A stretch of 64,000 nt of DNA from an uncultured Lachnospiraceae bacterium (lineage in GTDB: Bacteria; Bacillota; Clostridia; Lachnospirales; Lachnospiraceae): assembly GCA_947632515.1 (NCBI GenBank), contig CANRPO010000005.1:62001-126000 (forward strand), written 5' to 3'. Shown one piece after another: positions 32,160 through 40,709 of this stretch (position 1 is its first letter; each line of letters opens with the position of its first letter). A program made the translations under genes and the position numbers. The notes under the pieces were generated by a model. That model did not search any database and was not told the DNA's origin. It worked only from the letters and a program-made list of their open reading frames with translations.

Positions 32160-32606
32160 ATGGAGATTGTAATAAAAGACAACAAAGCATCAAGCATGAA
32201 TACGAACATTGACCGAAACAAGAAAAAATATGGCAGGAAGTTATGGAGTGGTTTTGCATACACAATATCAGCTCTCGCCTTTGGATGTATGGTCGCGTTA
32301 TTGGTAGTTATTCTCGTAGGAGCAGTTACAACATTCAAATATGGCAATATACTCTACTGCAGCGGATGCGGACAAAGTTATGTTTCCAATCCGGGACAGG
32401 ATTACTGCACGACATGCGGAACAAAGCATTCAGAAGACGATACGGTTGACCGCTATCCTTATTGTTTAAACTGCGGAAAACTGGAAGGATTTGACCATAA
32501 GGTATATTGTGACAAATGTGGCGGGCTCATAGCACACAACGCCAAGGTAAAGTTGAGTGAAATAGAGAATCCGGTTGTAAGGTTCTTTGTAAAACGAAGC
32601 TTTTAG
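32160..32606 (+). CDS. Membrane protein with zinc ribbons, copy 1
   Basis: 148 residues. A membrane helix at about 30-55 is followed by three CxxC pairs or knuckles (CSGCGQSY, CTTCGTKHSED, CLNCG...CDKCG) and the tail NPVVRFFVKR. A clear paralogue lies at 33854. Double zinc-ribbon domains bind metal and usually mediate protein contacts. Confidence 0.75.
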   Translation: MEIVIKDNKASSMNTNIDRNKKKYGRKLWSGFAYTISALAFGCMVALLVVILVGAVTTFKYGNILYCSGCGQSYVSNPGQDYCTTCGTKHSEDDTVDRYPYCLNCGKLEGFDHKVYCDKCGGLIAHNAKVKLSEIENPVVRFFVKRSF

Positions 32607-32700
32607 CAGGCAGTCGGGTCAAGATACGGCTCCGGATTTGCCGGACATATTTTATCGACAGTATTCACACTAATTGAAGGAAAGAGAGAGGGAAAGACAG

Positions 32701-32907
32701 ATGCTTGGACAATATATTGTTGCTATACCAAACGGTGTTCCGGAACGCGATAAGGAAATCAGGATAATCGAAAGGAAAGATTATTCCCCCATTGAATATG
32801 AACCTATTGACAGTTCCAATGATCGGATGGAAACAGAAAAAATCATGAAATATATCATTGAAGTCGGCGTAGACGAATACCTGGCAGGATTCCAAAAGAA
32901 AGCATAG
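32701..32907 (+). CDS. Small protein of the PNGV family, copy 2
   Basis: 68 residues from the ATG at 32701. It shares PNGV, PIEYEP and KIMKY with the gene at 1555. In both places the gene follows a membrane or zinc-binding protein by a short gap. Function unknown. Confidence 0.6.
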   Translation: MLGQYIVAIPNGVPERDKEIRIIERKDYSPIEYEPIDSSNDRMETEKIMKYIIEVGVDEYLAGFQKKA

Positions 32908-32936
32908 CCGTGAATAAATGGAGAGTGATTATTAAA

Positions 32937-33515
32937 ATGAGTGATTTAAATATAAAACCTATATCGCTTAAAGATGCGAACGATTTTGTCACAAACATAC
33001 ATAGACACCACACAAAGGTACAAGGGCATAAGTTCAGCATAGCAGCTTATAACAGCGAAAAACTTGTAGGCGTTTGCATTGTTGGAAGACCGGTAAGCAG
33101 ATATTTGGACGATGGTAAAACTTTAGAGGTTACAAGGCTGTGTACAGATGGAACGCGGAATGCCTGCAGTATATTGTATGGAAGAGCAGCGCGTATCGCG
33201 AAGGATATGGGGTATAAAAAGATCATAACCTATATCCTGCAGAGTGAAAGCGGAGTAAGCCTGAAAGCAAGCGGATGGGTCGTTGATTTGGAGAAGGCTG
33301 GGGGGGGGAGATTGGAATGTGCCAAGCAGACCGCGAAAACTTATTTCGCAGCAGTTAAAACCAAAGTACCCTACCGAAAAGAAAGTACGTTGGTGCAGAG
33401 AATTGTAGAGATTATGAGGAAAGAGAGGAGTGCGGTGGTGTATGGTCACAGTAGGCAACATTATATTTATAACCTTAGTCATTATTTCAGCAGCGATTAC
33501 GGTTATTTATTTTAA
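32937..33515 (+). pseudogene. XF1762-type acetyltransferase-like protein, frame-shifted at G9
   Basis: The first about 120 residues match a well-known phage family (NIHRHHTKVQGHKFSIAAY, LVGVCIVGRPVSRYLDDG, LEVTRLCTDGTRNACSILYG) related to GNAT acetyltransferases. At the run of nine G (33300-33308) the frame leaves the family. With eight G it would continue GGDWNVPSRPRKLISQQ and PTEKKVRW, the family's C-terminus, and stop at 33408, just before the next gene's ribosome site. As sequenced it runs on to 33515 and overlaps the next gene by 74 bp. Either the tract is phase-variable or one G is an assembly error. Confidence 0.8.
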
Positions 33516-33828
33516 AAATTATGAAGGTCATAAGTGTTTATTGTGCTTATTGGTCACGGTTTGTTTCTGTAGTTTAACTTACGATAACATTAAAGAAACC
33601 GATAGGTTAAATTCCGTTCCGGATCAATATGAAATTTTGCTTGCAAAAGTGGAATCTGCTGACGATATGACGGTGGATCTGGTACGGGAAGTCTCAGACT
33701 GGAATACGGAAGTAAAGGAAGGCAGGAAAAAGGAGAAAAATCTTATAAACAGGCTCCTTCTTCCGGTTGTATACGATAAGGTGGATACCATAGATATTAG
33801 GCTGGAAAATGCAGAATATGTAAAGTAA
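33442..33828 (+). CDS. Membrane protein, cassette copy 2
   Basis: 128 residues from the ATG at 33442 (AGAGGAGTGCGG upstream). Two N-terminal membrane helices, then the segment VPDQYEI...KVESADDMTVDLV shared with the gene at 31695, then a charged tail. Followed by the second zinc-ribbon protein. Confidence 0.65.
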   Translation: MVTVGNIIFITLVIISAAITVIYFKNYEGHKCLLCLLVTVCFCSLTYDNIKETDRLNSVPDQYEILLAKVESADDMTVDLVREVSDWNTEVKEGRKKEKNLINRLLLPVVYDKVDTIDIRLENAEYVK

Positions 33829-33853
33829 GCGGATAAAAGAGAAAGGGGACGGC

Positions 33854-34255
33854 ATGGATATTACAGGGATATATAGTAAAAAAGAAAAGATTTTTGCGTG
33901 TATCACCGCAACAATTATTTTACTGGTCTTTCTGATTGCAGTTGTGATGTTGGTGTTATCTAAAATTGCATCTGATGGAGCAAGGGATTATGAAACGGAT
34001 CTTATCTGCGGCACCTGCGGAGAGCCTTTTCAGACAGTTACCGGTTACTGCGAAAAGTGCGGGACCAAGCATTCCGAAAATGATTTTGCGGTCTTAAAGT
34101 CTCACTGTCCGAAGTGCGGCAGGGAGGCAGATGTGGCGGACACCGTTTACTGCCACTATTGCGGAAGTAAAGTGGAGCCTGATACCGTGGTAAAGATCGG
34201 AGACATCAGGAACGGGTTTGTAAGATGGTGTGTAAAAAATCGGGGAAGGTTTTAA
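33854..34255 (+). CDS. Membrane protein with zinc ribbons, copy 2
   Basis: 133 residues. One membrane helix (about 14-36) and the same array of zinc knuckles as the gene at 32160 (CGTCGEPF, CEKCGTKHSEND, CPKCGREAD, CHYCGSKVE), with a tail GFVRWCVKNRGRF matching the other copy's VVRFFVKR. Identity of about half in the ribbon part shows recent duplication. Confidence 0.75.
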   Translation: MDITGIYSKKEKIFACITATIILLVFLIAVVMLVLSKIASDGARDYETDLICGTCGEPFQTVTGYCEKCGTKHSENDFAVLKSHCPKCGREADVADTVYCHYCGSKVEPDTVVKIGDIRNGFVRWCVKNRGRF

Positions 34256-34266
34256 GGAGGAGAGAC

Positions 34267-34476
34267 ATGTACATGGACGATGTTGTATTTTTCTTTATTT
34301 TAATCGGTATTGTAGGAATTTTTGCCGTCATTGCCACCATCGGTTCCATCATCCGCTACCACAAAAACAGGGATGAGGACGAAATTCGTTCAGCCTATTA
34401 CGGCATAGGTTGTTTTGCGATTGGCGTGTTTATTGCTCTCAGCATGTTTTTAAATAAGACGATGGGAATGAAGTGA
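34267..34476 (+). CDS. Small membrane protein
   Basis: 69 residues from the ATG at 34267 (AAGGAGGAGAGAC upstream). Two membrane helices separated by a charged loop (RYHKNRDEDEIRSAYYG). The frame open from 34225 would overlap the previous gene without a ribosome site. Confidence 0.6.
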   Translation: MYMDDVVFFFILIGIVGIFAVIATIGSIIRYHKNRDEDEIRSAYYGIGCFAIGVFIALSMFLNKTMGMK

Positions 34477-34523
34477 AAATAACATGTAAACAACATGGAA
34501 ACAGAAGGGAGTCTTGGCAGGCA

Positions 34524-34802
34524 ATGAAAGAAATAATGAAAAAGATACCGTTCAAAAGCATATTCACACCGGTTTTCTATTGGACTTTAGCTAACAGCGC
34601 AACCTTTACGGTATATTTTTTTCTTCCCATTATGTCATTAGTGTTTCAAACTCCCGGCGGTTTTCTTAAGGAAATAACCTTCACGGATTGTATGGCACTG
34701 TCACTTGTCATATTCATTGCATTCTGGATTACAGGATTTTTTGCATGGATTGTGAACATATTCAGCCAGATAAAGGAGGAAAATCATGAAAGAAATAATT
34801 AA
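34524..34802 (+). CDS. Small membrane protein with KEIMKKIPF start
   Basis: 92 residues from ATG 34524, chosen because its start (MKEIMKKIPFKSIFT) is paralogous to that of the next gene (MKEIIKKIPFDTIFT). Two membrane helices follow. A GTG at 34473 is a possible upstream start. Confidence 0.55.
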   Translation: MKEIMKKIPFKSIFTPVFYWTLANSATFTVYFFLPIMSLVFQTPGGFLKEITFTDCMALSLVIFIAFWITGFFAWIVNIFSQIKEENHERNN

Positions 34803-35046
34803 GAAGATACCATTCGATACTATATTCACGGAATCTATGGAAAGAGCAGGGGTTGTTGGTATAGCTATGTTTGCTATAACCATTGCGTCTCTTATAACAG
34901 TAAAAGGTATTTTCGGGATTTCTTTTTATGCTGATCTATACGACCCGATACGCGAGATGAGTTACATCACGGTGATTATATATAATGCGAATTTTTATTT
35001 TCGGAGCATACAATACTTTATTTTGGCAAAGAGGGGAAAATTATGA
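34786..35046 (+). CDS. Small membrane protein, paralogous start
   Basis: 86 residues, strong ribosome site AAAGGAGGAAAATC. The N-terminal 15 residues repeat those of the previous gene, then diverge. Two predicted membrane helices. It overlaps the XRE gene by 4 bp. Confidence 0.6.
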   Translation: MKEIIKKIPFDTIFTESMERAGVVGIAMFAITIASLITVKGIFGISFYADLYDPIREMSYITVIIYNANFYFRSIQYFILAKRGKL

Positions 35047-35414
35047 TTACACCTTTTGGAAAATATTTGCGCAATATCCGTATGGACCGGGGTGAAAAGC
35101 TGAAGGACATGGCAGTCGTACTCGGCGTTTCTGCAACCTTTCTGTCAAACGTTGAAACCGGGAAATCAAAACCTCCCAAAAAGTGGAAGGATATACTGGT
35201 TTCCCATTACGGGCTGTCAAAGGAAAAAGAGAAGGAACTTGTCTGTTGTATGTCGGATGTGCGGCGGACTGTAATCCGGCTGAACGGGTTTTCCGCGGAG
35301 GATAGGAAAATAATAACGGAGTTGACAGATCAGATCGTAGAAATGGGACAGGAGAAAAAAAGGGAAATAAGAAAACTACTAACTGAGAAAGGGGAAAAAT
35401 GCTATGACAGATAA
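35043..35414 (+). CDS. XRE-family regulator
   Basis: 123 residues. Helix-turn-helix at residues about 5-60 (FGKYLRNIRMDRGEKLKDMA, VLGVSATFLSNVETGKSKPP), a Lys-rich linker and a C-terminal helical segment with two Cys (ELVCCMSDVRRTVIRLNGFS). A truncated copy of the C-terminal segment lies at 36013-36102. It may regulate the local membrane genes or the class B promoters. Confidence 0.85.
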   Translation: MITPFGKYLRNIRMDRGEKLKDMAVVLGVSATFLSNVETGKSKPPKKWKDILVSHYGLSKEKEKELVCCMSDVRRTVIRLNGFSAEDRKIITELTDQIVEMGQEKKREIRKLLTEKGEKCYDR

Positions 35415-35700
35415 GAAAAATAAGGATGTATGGTTCGATGATCACCGAGTTTTAATCGGAATTGTTTCAATTCCAATCATATTTGCAGGATTAATAGCTC
35501 TGCTGGTTCTATATCATGAGCGATATGCTGATGCTTTGGGGTATGGAACAATATGTTTTGCCGGAATAAAACTCATTTCATGTGTCATTAGTAAGTACAA
35601 AATAGAGAAATCATTTATTTCAATCCTAATAGGATTTTCAGGCGCTGTTATATGCCTGTTAGTAGTCTTATGGATACATTCATATGTCTCTTTGAATTAA
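35404..35700 (+). CDS. Small membrane protein, duplicated cassette
   Basis: 98 residues, overlapping the XRE gene by 11 bp. Helices at about 15-35, 45-62 and 72-95; the last (ILIGFSGAVICLLVVLW) resembles the last helix of the gene at 35752 (IIIGFMSAIVCWLVFLW). Confidence 0.6.
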   Translation: MTDKKNKDVWFDDHRVLIGIVSIPIIFAGLIALLVLYHERYADALGYGTICFAGIKLISCVISKYKIEKSFISILIGFSGAVICLLVVLWIHSYVSLN

Positions 35701-35751
35701 TATATAAGGTAATTAACTAAATAAGAAAGCGGTTAAAAGGAGAAGAGAGAA

Positions 35752-36009
35752 ATGAATAGAGAGTTATTTGAATTGGAAGAGAGAGATGAGTTCCGTTTCG
35801 ATGCTGAGAAATTCAGTGCCTTTCGTGCTGCGACACAAAGCCCTCATGATCCGAAATATTCCGTAATGGTACAGGATATTGATGTCCTAAAGAGAAAGGA
35901 AAAGAAAAGAAAAATCAAAAAGGTTGCCGCGATTATTATCGGATTTATGAGTGCTATTGTATGCTGGTTAGTATTTTTATGGGTACTTTCATATGCCGTT
36001 TTGCATTAA
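35752..36009 (+). CDS. Small membrane protein, duplicated cassette
   Basis: 85 residues, AAAGGAGAAGAGAGAA upstream. A charged N-terminal half (ELEERDEFRFDAEKFSAF) and one C-terminal membrane helix paralogous to the previous gene. Followed by the remnant of an XRE gene. Confidence 0.6.
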   Translation: MNRELFELEERDEFRFDAEKFSAFRAATQSPHDPKYSVMVQDIDVLKRKEKKRKIKKVAAIIIGFMSAIVCWLVFLWVLSYAVLH

Positions 36010-36012
36010 AGG

Positions 36013-36102
36013 ATGGAGGAAAAGGAACTTGCCTGCTATATGTCTGATGTACAGCGCAATGTTATCCGGCTGAATGAGTTCTCCCAGAGAAGAGGGACAT
36101 AA
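36013..36102 (+). pseudogene. Remnant of an XRE regulator gene
   Basis: 29 codons from an ATG, EEKELACYMSDVQRNVIRLN then a stop, matching residues about 70-95 of the regulator at 35043 (KEKELVCCMSDVRRTVIRLN). The helix-turn-helix part is gone. It shows that the XRE-plus-membrane cassette was duplicated and then deleted. Confidence 0.7.
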
Positions 36103-36106
36103 ATAA

Positions 36107-37069
36107 ATGAGAATAGGACTTATTGATGTAGATGGCCACAATTTTCCAAATATTCCTTTAATGAAACTGTCCGCTTGGCATAAGCGGAATGGAGATAGTG
36201 TTGAATGGTATAAACCGCTTTTCCATGGGTTTCCAAATGAGCCTTTGGATAAGGTTTATATGAGCAAGGTATTCAGTTTCACACCTGACTATCCATATTA
36301 CATAAATGCAAGGGAAATTTCAAAAGGTGGTAGCGGTTACTGTATTGAGTGGATGGGCGGAAAAGAAATATATCATATCGAAAATGATATAAAACTGGCC
36401 AAAGAGATAGAAACAATATATCCGGACTATTCCATTTACTATGAAAAGATGCCGGAGATCAGAGATACGGCATACGGATTTTTGACAAGAGGTTGTCCCA
36501 GATGCTGTAATTTCTGTCATGTTGCAAGTAAAGAGGGAAAATGTTCTGTTAAGGTTGCTGACTTAGATACTTTTTGGCAAGGGCAAAAGAATATAGTACT
36601 TTTAGATCCCAATATAACCGCTTGTAAGGATTGGAAAGAGCTTTTTCATCAACTTATAGACAGTAAGGCATGGATAGATTTCTCGCAAGGTATCGACATC
36701 CGCCTTATGACGGAAGAAAAAGCAGAACTGATAACGCAGATGAAAATTAAGAACGTTCATTTTGCCTGGGATAAATATGAAGATAAAGATATAGTCATTC
36801 CAAAATTTAAGATGTTTCAAGAGATAAGCGGTTATGATCATCGGAAGATGACAGTTTATATACTTTGTAATTTCAATACTACATTTGAGCAGGATTTAGA
36901 TAGAGTATATACAATTAGAGCTTTGGGATATAACCCTTATGTAATGCTTTACAATAAAAAAAATATACCGCAAGGTGACAAATTAAAGCACTTACAAAGG
37001 TGGGTAAATAACAGGATTATTTTTAGAACTTGTGGTAAATTTGAGGATTTCGATTACAAAAAAGCATAA
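36107..37069 (+). CDS. Radical SAM protein, phage type
   Basis: 320 residues. The cluster-binding motif CX3CX2C is in RGCPRCCNFCHVASKEG (about residues 126-142), and the following TIM-barrel pattern includes NIVLLDPNITACKDW and GIDIRLMTEEKAELI. The N-terminus (MRIGLIDVDGHNFPNIPLMKL) is shared with a phage-associated radical SAM family. Substrate unknown; context with two methyltransferases suggests nucleic-acid modification, which is an inference. Confidence 0.85.
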   Translation: MRIGLIDVDGHNFPNIPLMKLSAWHKRNGDSVEWYKPLFHGFPNEPLDKVYMSKVFSFTPDYPYYINAREISKGGSGYCIEWMGGKEIYHIENDIKLAKEIETIYPDYSIYYEKMPEIRDTAYGFLTRGCPRCCNFCHVASKEGKCSVKVADLDTFWQGQKNIVLLDPNITACKDWKELFHQLIDSKAWIDFSQGIDIRLMTEEKAELITQMKIKNVHFAWDKYEDKDIVIPKFKMFQEISGYDHRKMTVYILCNFNTTFEQDLDRVYTIRALGYNPYVMLYNKKNIPQGDKLKHLQRWVNNRIIFRTCGKFEDFDYKKA

Positions 37070-37085
37070 GGAGATTTATTAAATT

Positions 37086-38786
37086 ATGAGCGTATTATAT
37101 GTTGACAGTTTTGCGGGCGGCGGCGGTGCCAGCACAGGAATCGAATTGGCGACGGGGCATCCGGTAGATATTGCGATCAACCATGATCAGAGCGCGATTA
37201 TGATGCACAAACAGAATCACCCGTATACAGAACATTTCCTGGAAGATATATGGCAAGTGGATCCAATCGAAGTAACGAAAGGGCAAAAAGTACGTTTTGC
37301 ATGGTTTTCACCGGATTGTAAGCATTTTTCAAGGGCAAAGGGAGCTGCGCTTGTTGACCGCCATATCAGAGGTCTTGCATGGGTTGTCCTGCGTTGGGCG
37401 GGAACCGTAAGGCCGGACGTGATAATGCTTGAAAATGTTCCCGAATTTGTTACCTGGGGACCGGTACGGAAAGGAAAACCGGTAAAAAGCAAATCCGGAC
37501 AGACATATCAAAAGTGGTACAGGCAGCTTGCCGATCTTGGTTATAAGATTGAGACGAAGGAACTTTGCGCTGCTGATTATGGCGCTCCGACAATCCGGAA
37601 ACGCTTTTATCTGATTGCCCGGTGTGACGGACAACCTATAATATGGCCGGACAGAACCCATGCGCCCATAGACAGTGTGGACGTTAAAAGCGGAAAATGC
37701 CTGCCGTGGAGATCCGCTGCGGAGATTATTGATTGGACGCAGCCGTGTTACTCCATATTCGAGAGCAAAGAAGAGATCAAGGAAAAGTATGGGGTAAGAG
37801 TTGTCAGGCCACTTAAAGAGAATACCTTGCGCAGAATCGCCAGAGGTCTTGATAAATTTGTTATCAAAAGTGCTGAACCGTACATAGTAGACCACTTATC
37901 ACCCTATATTATGAGCAATAATTCCAATAATGCGCCTCATGGCATGGAAACACCGTTGCCGACAATCACAACCGGAAACAGGAATTTTGTCGTTGCACCG
38001 TCGCTTATACAATATCATTCTGAAAGATCAGATAAAGAAAACAGGGGACAGATACTTACTAACCCGCTAAATACGGTTGATGCAGCCAACAGATACGGAC
38101 TTAGTACAGTTTGTCTGACAGAATACTGTGGAAATGGAAGGGACGGAATTGGTTTACACAGACCACTTCAAACAATTACTTCCAAAGATCGCGAAGGAAT
38201 AACCATCGCGTATCTTCAAAAATATTTTTCGGGCATTGTCGGAGCAGAAATGCGGTCCCCATTGCCGACAGTGACAGCGGTGGACCATAATGCCCTGATG
38301 GTATCGCAGTTCACTCATCTCAAGGGACAGGATAAAAGCCGGAGCAGGACATCTCCCCGCATGACTGTTACGGCAAGAGACGCCGGGTATGGAAAGGTCA
38401 TAACGAAAATTGTGAAAGCAGATTGCATTGATAATCTTGGTTACTGGCCGGAAATACGTGATCTCTTAAACCGATACTGCGGTTATCATCTATCCGATGA
38501 TGAGATCCTGTCTCTTACCATTGCGGATACATCGTATTATATTTCGGATATCGGCCTGCGGATGTTGACGCCCAGAGAACTATACAATGCCATGGGCTTT
38601 CCGTCTGATTATATTATTGATCACGATGTTTATGGTTGTCCGATCAGTCGTTCAGATCAGGTGGCCCGTTGTGGGAATGCTGTTTGTCCTGCCGTAGCAG
38701 AGGCGCTTGTCAGGGCAAATCTGCAGGAGTGTATACGGAACAAATTTGCCACTATGAGGGATTTGCACATGGCTATGGGATTTTAG
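37086..38786 (+). CDS. DNA cytosine-C5 methyltransferase
   Basis: 566 residues, larger than usual for C5 enzymes. Motif I VDSFAGGGGASTGIELATG, a motif IV-like FSPDCKHFSRAKG carrying the catalytic Cys (SPDC in place of PPCQ), motif VI LENVPEF, motif VIII near RKRFYLIARC, and motif X near QVARCGNAVCPAVAEAL. The long middle (about 255-440) with repeated segments (TPLPTITTGNRNF, NPLNTVDAANRYG, PLPTVTAVDHNAL) is an internal repeat typical of this phage/plasmid family and probably forms target-recognition modules. Confidence 0.9.
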   Translation: MSVLYVDSFAGGGGASTGIELATGHPVDIAINHDQSAIMMHKQNHPYTEHFLEDIWQVDPIEVTKGQKVRFAWFSPDCKHFSRAKGAALVDRHIRGLAWVVLRWAGTVRPDVIMLENVPEFVTWGPVRKGKPVKSKSGQTYQKWYRQLADLGYKIETKELCAADYGAPTIRKRFYLIARCDGQPIIWPDRTHAPIDSVDVKSGKCLPWRSAAEIIDWTQPCYSIFESKEEIKEKYGVRVVRPLKENTLRRIARGLDKFVIKSAEPYIVDHLSPYIMSNNSNNAPHGMETPLPTITTGNRNFVVAPSLIQYHSERSDKENRGQILTNPLNTVDAANRYGLSTVCLTEYCGNGRDGIGLHRPLQTITSKDREGITIAYLQKYFSGIVGAEMRSPLPTVTAVDHNALMVSQFTHLKGQDKSRSRTSPRMTVTARDAGYGKVITKIVKADCIDNLGYWPEIRDLLNRYCGYHLSDDEILSLTIADTSYYISDIGLRMLTPRELYNAMGFPSDYIIDHDVYGCPISRSDQVARCGNAVCPAVAEALVRANLQECIRNKFATMRDLHMAMGF

Positions 38787-38826
38787 GGAAAGGAAATAGG
38801 AAGAAATCGGGTACTTTCTATTTGTC

Positions 38827-38964
38827 GTGTTGGGTTTTATAGCCGCCGGATGGACATTGCCGTTTCTCTTTTCTGTTGTGGGAATGGTGGTCTGTGGTTA
38901 TGAAGATCTGTGTGAAGAAGAGAAGACAGAAAACGGGAGACAGATTAAAGGAGAAGATAAATGA
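38827..38964 (+). CDS. Possible small membrane protein, start unclear
   Basis: 45 codons from a GTG at 38827, the first usable start after an upstream stop; no clear ribosome site. The peptide has two hydrophobic stretches (VLGFIAAGWTLPFLFSVVGM) and a charged tail overlapping the next ATG. It may be a 5'-damaged gene. Confidence 0.35.
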   Translation: MLGFIAAGWTLPFLFSVVGMVVCGYEDLCEEEKTENGRQIKGEDK

Positions 38965-39296
38965 TGAACATGAAAAAAATATCTAAAATCAATCAGCTTT
39001 CAATGGTTCTAATCGGCGGTGCAGTACTGCTTTTATGTCTCTGTGCAGCAGTCACAGGCATATTGGGAATGGCCGGAACAGAAATATCAAATAGAAATGA
39101 TACGGAAATTACCTCAGAGTCATTTAAGGAAGAGAACATGGCGCGGAAAAATTCTCCCAAATATATCCTGAATGATCCGGTATCTGATATGGAAAAACCC
39201 GTCACATCCGATGTAACGGAGGAAAGCGAAACCAGAAAGAGCAATCGTCTGGAAGATATAGTAGGCGTATTGTCGGATGTATTGGAGGAAAAATGA
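38961..39296 (+). CDS. Membrane-anchored small protein
   Basis: 111 residues; AAAGGAGAAGATAA before paired ATG codons. One membrane segment (LSMVLIGGAVLLLCLCAAVTG) and an acidic, disordered tail. Overlaps the following methyltransferase by 4 bp. Confidence 0.65.
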   Translation: MMNMKKISKINQLSMVLIGGAVLLLCLCAAVTGILGMAGTEISNRNDTEITSESFKEENMARKNSPKYILNDPVSDMEKPVTSDVTEESETRKSNRLEDIVGVLSDVLEEK

Positions 39297-40303
39297 TTTA
39301 TTGCGGCGACTGCAGAGAAATACTGAAAAAATTACCGACCGGAAGTGTCAACTGCTGTGTTACCTCCCCTCCGTATTACGGTTTGCGTGATTATGGCTCC
39401 AATCAGCAGATTGGACTGGAAGATTCGCCGGATGAATACATAGAAAAACTGGCGGATATTTTTGACGAGGTCAAGAGAACATTGCGAGATGATGGTACAT
39501 TATGGATAAATATAGGCGACAGCTATGCGGGTAGTAGTAAAGGGACAGCTCATCGTCCTGTATCGTCGTCCGTTCATGTGCAGAATACAAACCATGGTTC
39601 TCTTACCATAAAAGATACAAATTCATATAAGGGAGGGGATATAAAAGCCCGGGATCTTATAGGGATCCCCTGGATGTTGGCTTTTGAACTCAGAAGACGG
39701 GGATGGTATCTGAGGCAGGACATCATCTGGGCCAAGTCTAATCCCATGCCGGAAAGCGTGAAAAACAGATGTACCAAGTCCCACGAATATATCTTTCTTT
39801 TATCAAAAGCACCGCATTATTACTATGATGCGGAATCAATTTCCGAACCGGTTGCGGATTCCTCGGTAAAACGGTATGCACAAAACATTGCATCACAAAA
39901 AGGCTCTTATGCCTACGGCAGAAAAAACGGTAATATGAAAGCCGTCCTGCCGCGGTATGGAGGGAAAAAATATACAGACAATCCTGATGTCTTTTTTCGT
40001 ACAAAATCCGGATCGGCGTATGAGTTCAGACCCAAACGCAATAAGCGGGATGTCTGGACGGTTTCCACAAAGCCGTATAAGGGTTCTCACTATGCAACAT
40101 TTCCGGAGGATCTGGTCGAACCCTGTATTCTGGCAGGCTGCCCGGCAGATGGGACAGTGCTTGATCCCTTTTGCGGGACATCCACCGTGGGCGTTGTCTG
40201 CATCAGGTTCGGTAGGGAATACATCGGCATAGATGTGAATGAAGATTATGTACGCATGTCTAAGGAGCGTCTTTCCGCCGTGCAGACAAAATTATCCCTT
40301 TAA
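39293..40303 (+). CDS. DNA methyltransferase, N4-cytosine/N6-adenine (SPPY)
   Basis: 336 residues. Motif IV TSPPYYGLRDYG near residue 25, motif I VLDPFCGTSTVGVV near residue 285, and KSHEYIFLLSK in the middle, the beta-class arrangement seen in N4-cytosine enzymes and solitary phage methyltransferases. SPPY favours N4-cytosine. No cognate nuclease is seen. Confidence 0.9.
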   Translation: MIYCGDCREILKKLPTGSVNCCVTSPPYYGLRDYGSNQQIGLEDSPDEYIEKLADIFDEVKRTLRDDGTLWINIGDSYAGSSKGTAHRPVSSSVHVQNTNHGSLTIKDTNSYKGGDIKARDLIGIPWMLAFELRRRGWYLRQDIIWAKSNPMPESVKNRCTKSHEYIFLLSKAPHYYYDAESISEPVADSSVKRYAQNIASQKGSYAYGRKNGNMKAVLPRYGGKKYTDNPDVFFRTKSGSAYEFRPKRNKRDVWTVSTKPYKGSHYATFPEDLVEPCILAGCPADGTVLDPFCGTSTVGVVCIRFGREYIGIDVNEDYVRMSKERLSAVQTKLSL

Positions 40304-40327
40304 GGCGTTCTGATGTGTAAATATGTA

Positions 40328-40361
40328 TTGACATATTATACATATATTGTATAATATACAA
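40328..40361 (+). promoter_or_regulatory. Class B promoter of the segregation operon
   Basis: TTGACA (40328-40333), 16 bp, TATAAT (40350-40355); perfect palindrome TTGTATAATATACAA at 40347-40361; conserved -35 box ATTGACATAT. Confidence 0.85.
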
Positions 40362-40383
40362 AAAGGAAACAAGGGACCGGAGA

Positions 40384-40707
40384 ATGGATAAGGAAAGGTT
40401 TATATCCAATTTCATAGCAAACTATGTGTCCTGCGTCAAAACGTCATCAGGCTGTTTCCCGGAAATCTCTGCCGCGGATTATATTCTGCTGCGTAAACAG
40501 GCGCTTTTGGAATATAACCCATCCGAAGACATGGCAGTTCTTCCCGATGATCCGGTGCCAAGGACATCCGGTAGAGCCGATGTGCCAAAAGAGGATCTGC
40601 ACGGGAAAGCGACAGAGAAATCCGCAGGAAGTACAGCTGCGCGAACAGATAAGCGGGAGGAAATTAGCGAGTTGGCTATCCTGCGGGGATTGGGTGAGGA
40701 GGATTAG
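40384..40707 (+). CDS. Probable ParM partner or adaptor
   Basis: 107 residues directly after the promoter and 2 bp before the actin gene. The N-terminal 45 residues are helical (ERFISNFIANYVSCVK), the remainder is a Pro/Ser/Lys-rich linker and a short C-terminal helix (REEISELAILRGL). ParR-like adaptors bind DNA and contact the filament end through a flexible C-terminal helix, so the layout fits, although in classical systems parR follows parM. Assignment is by context. Confidence 0.5.
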   Translation: MDKERFISNFIANYVSCVKTSSGCFPEISAADYILLRKQALLEYNPSEDMAVLPDDPVPRTSGRADVPKEDLHGKATEKSAGSTAARTDKREEISELAILRGLGEED

Positions 40708-40709
40708 AG

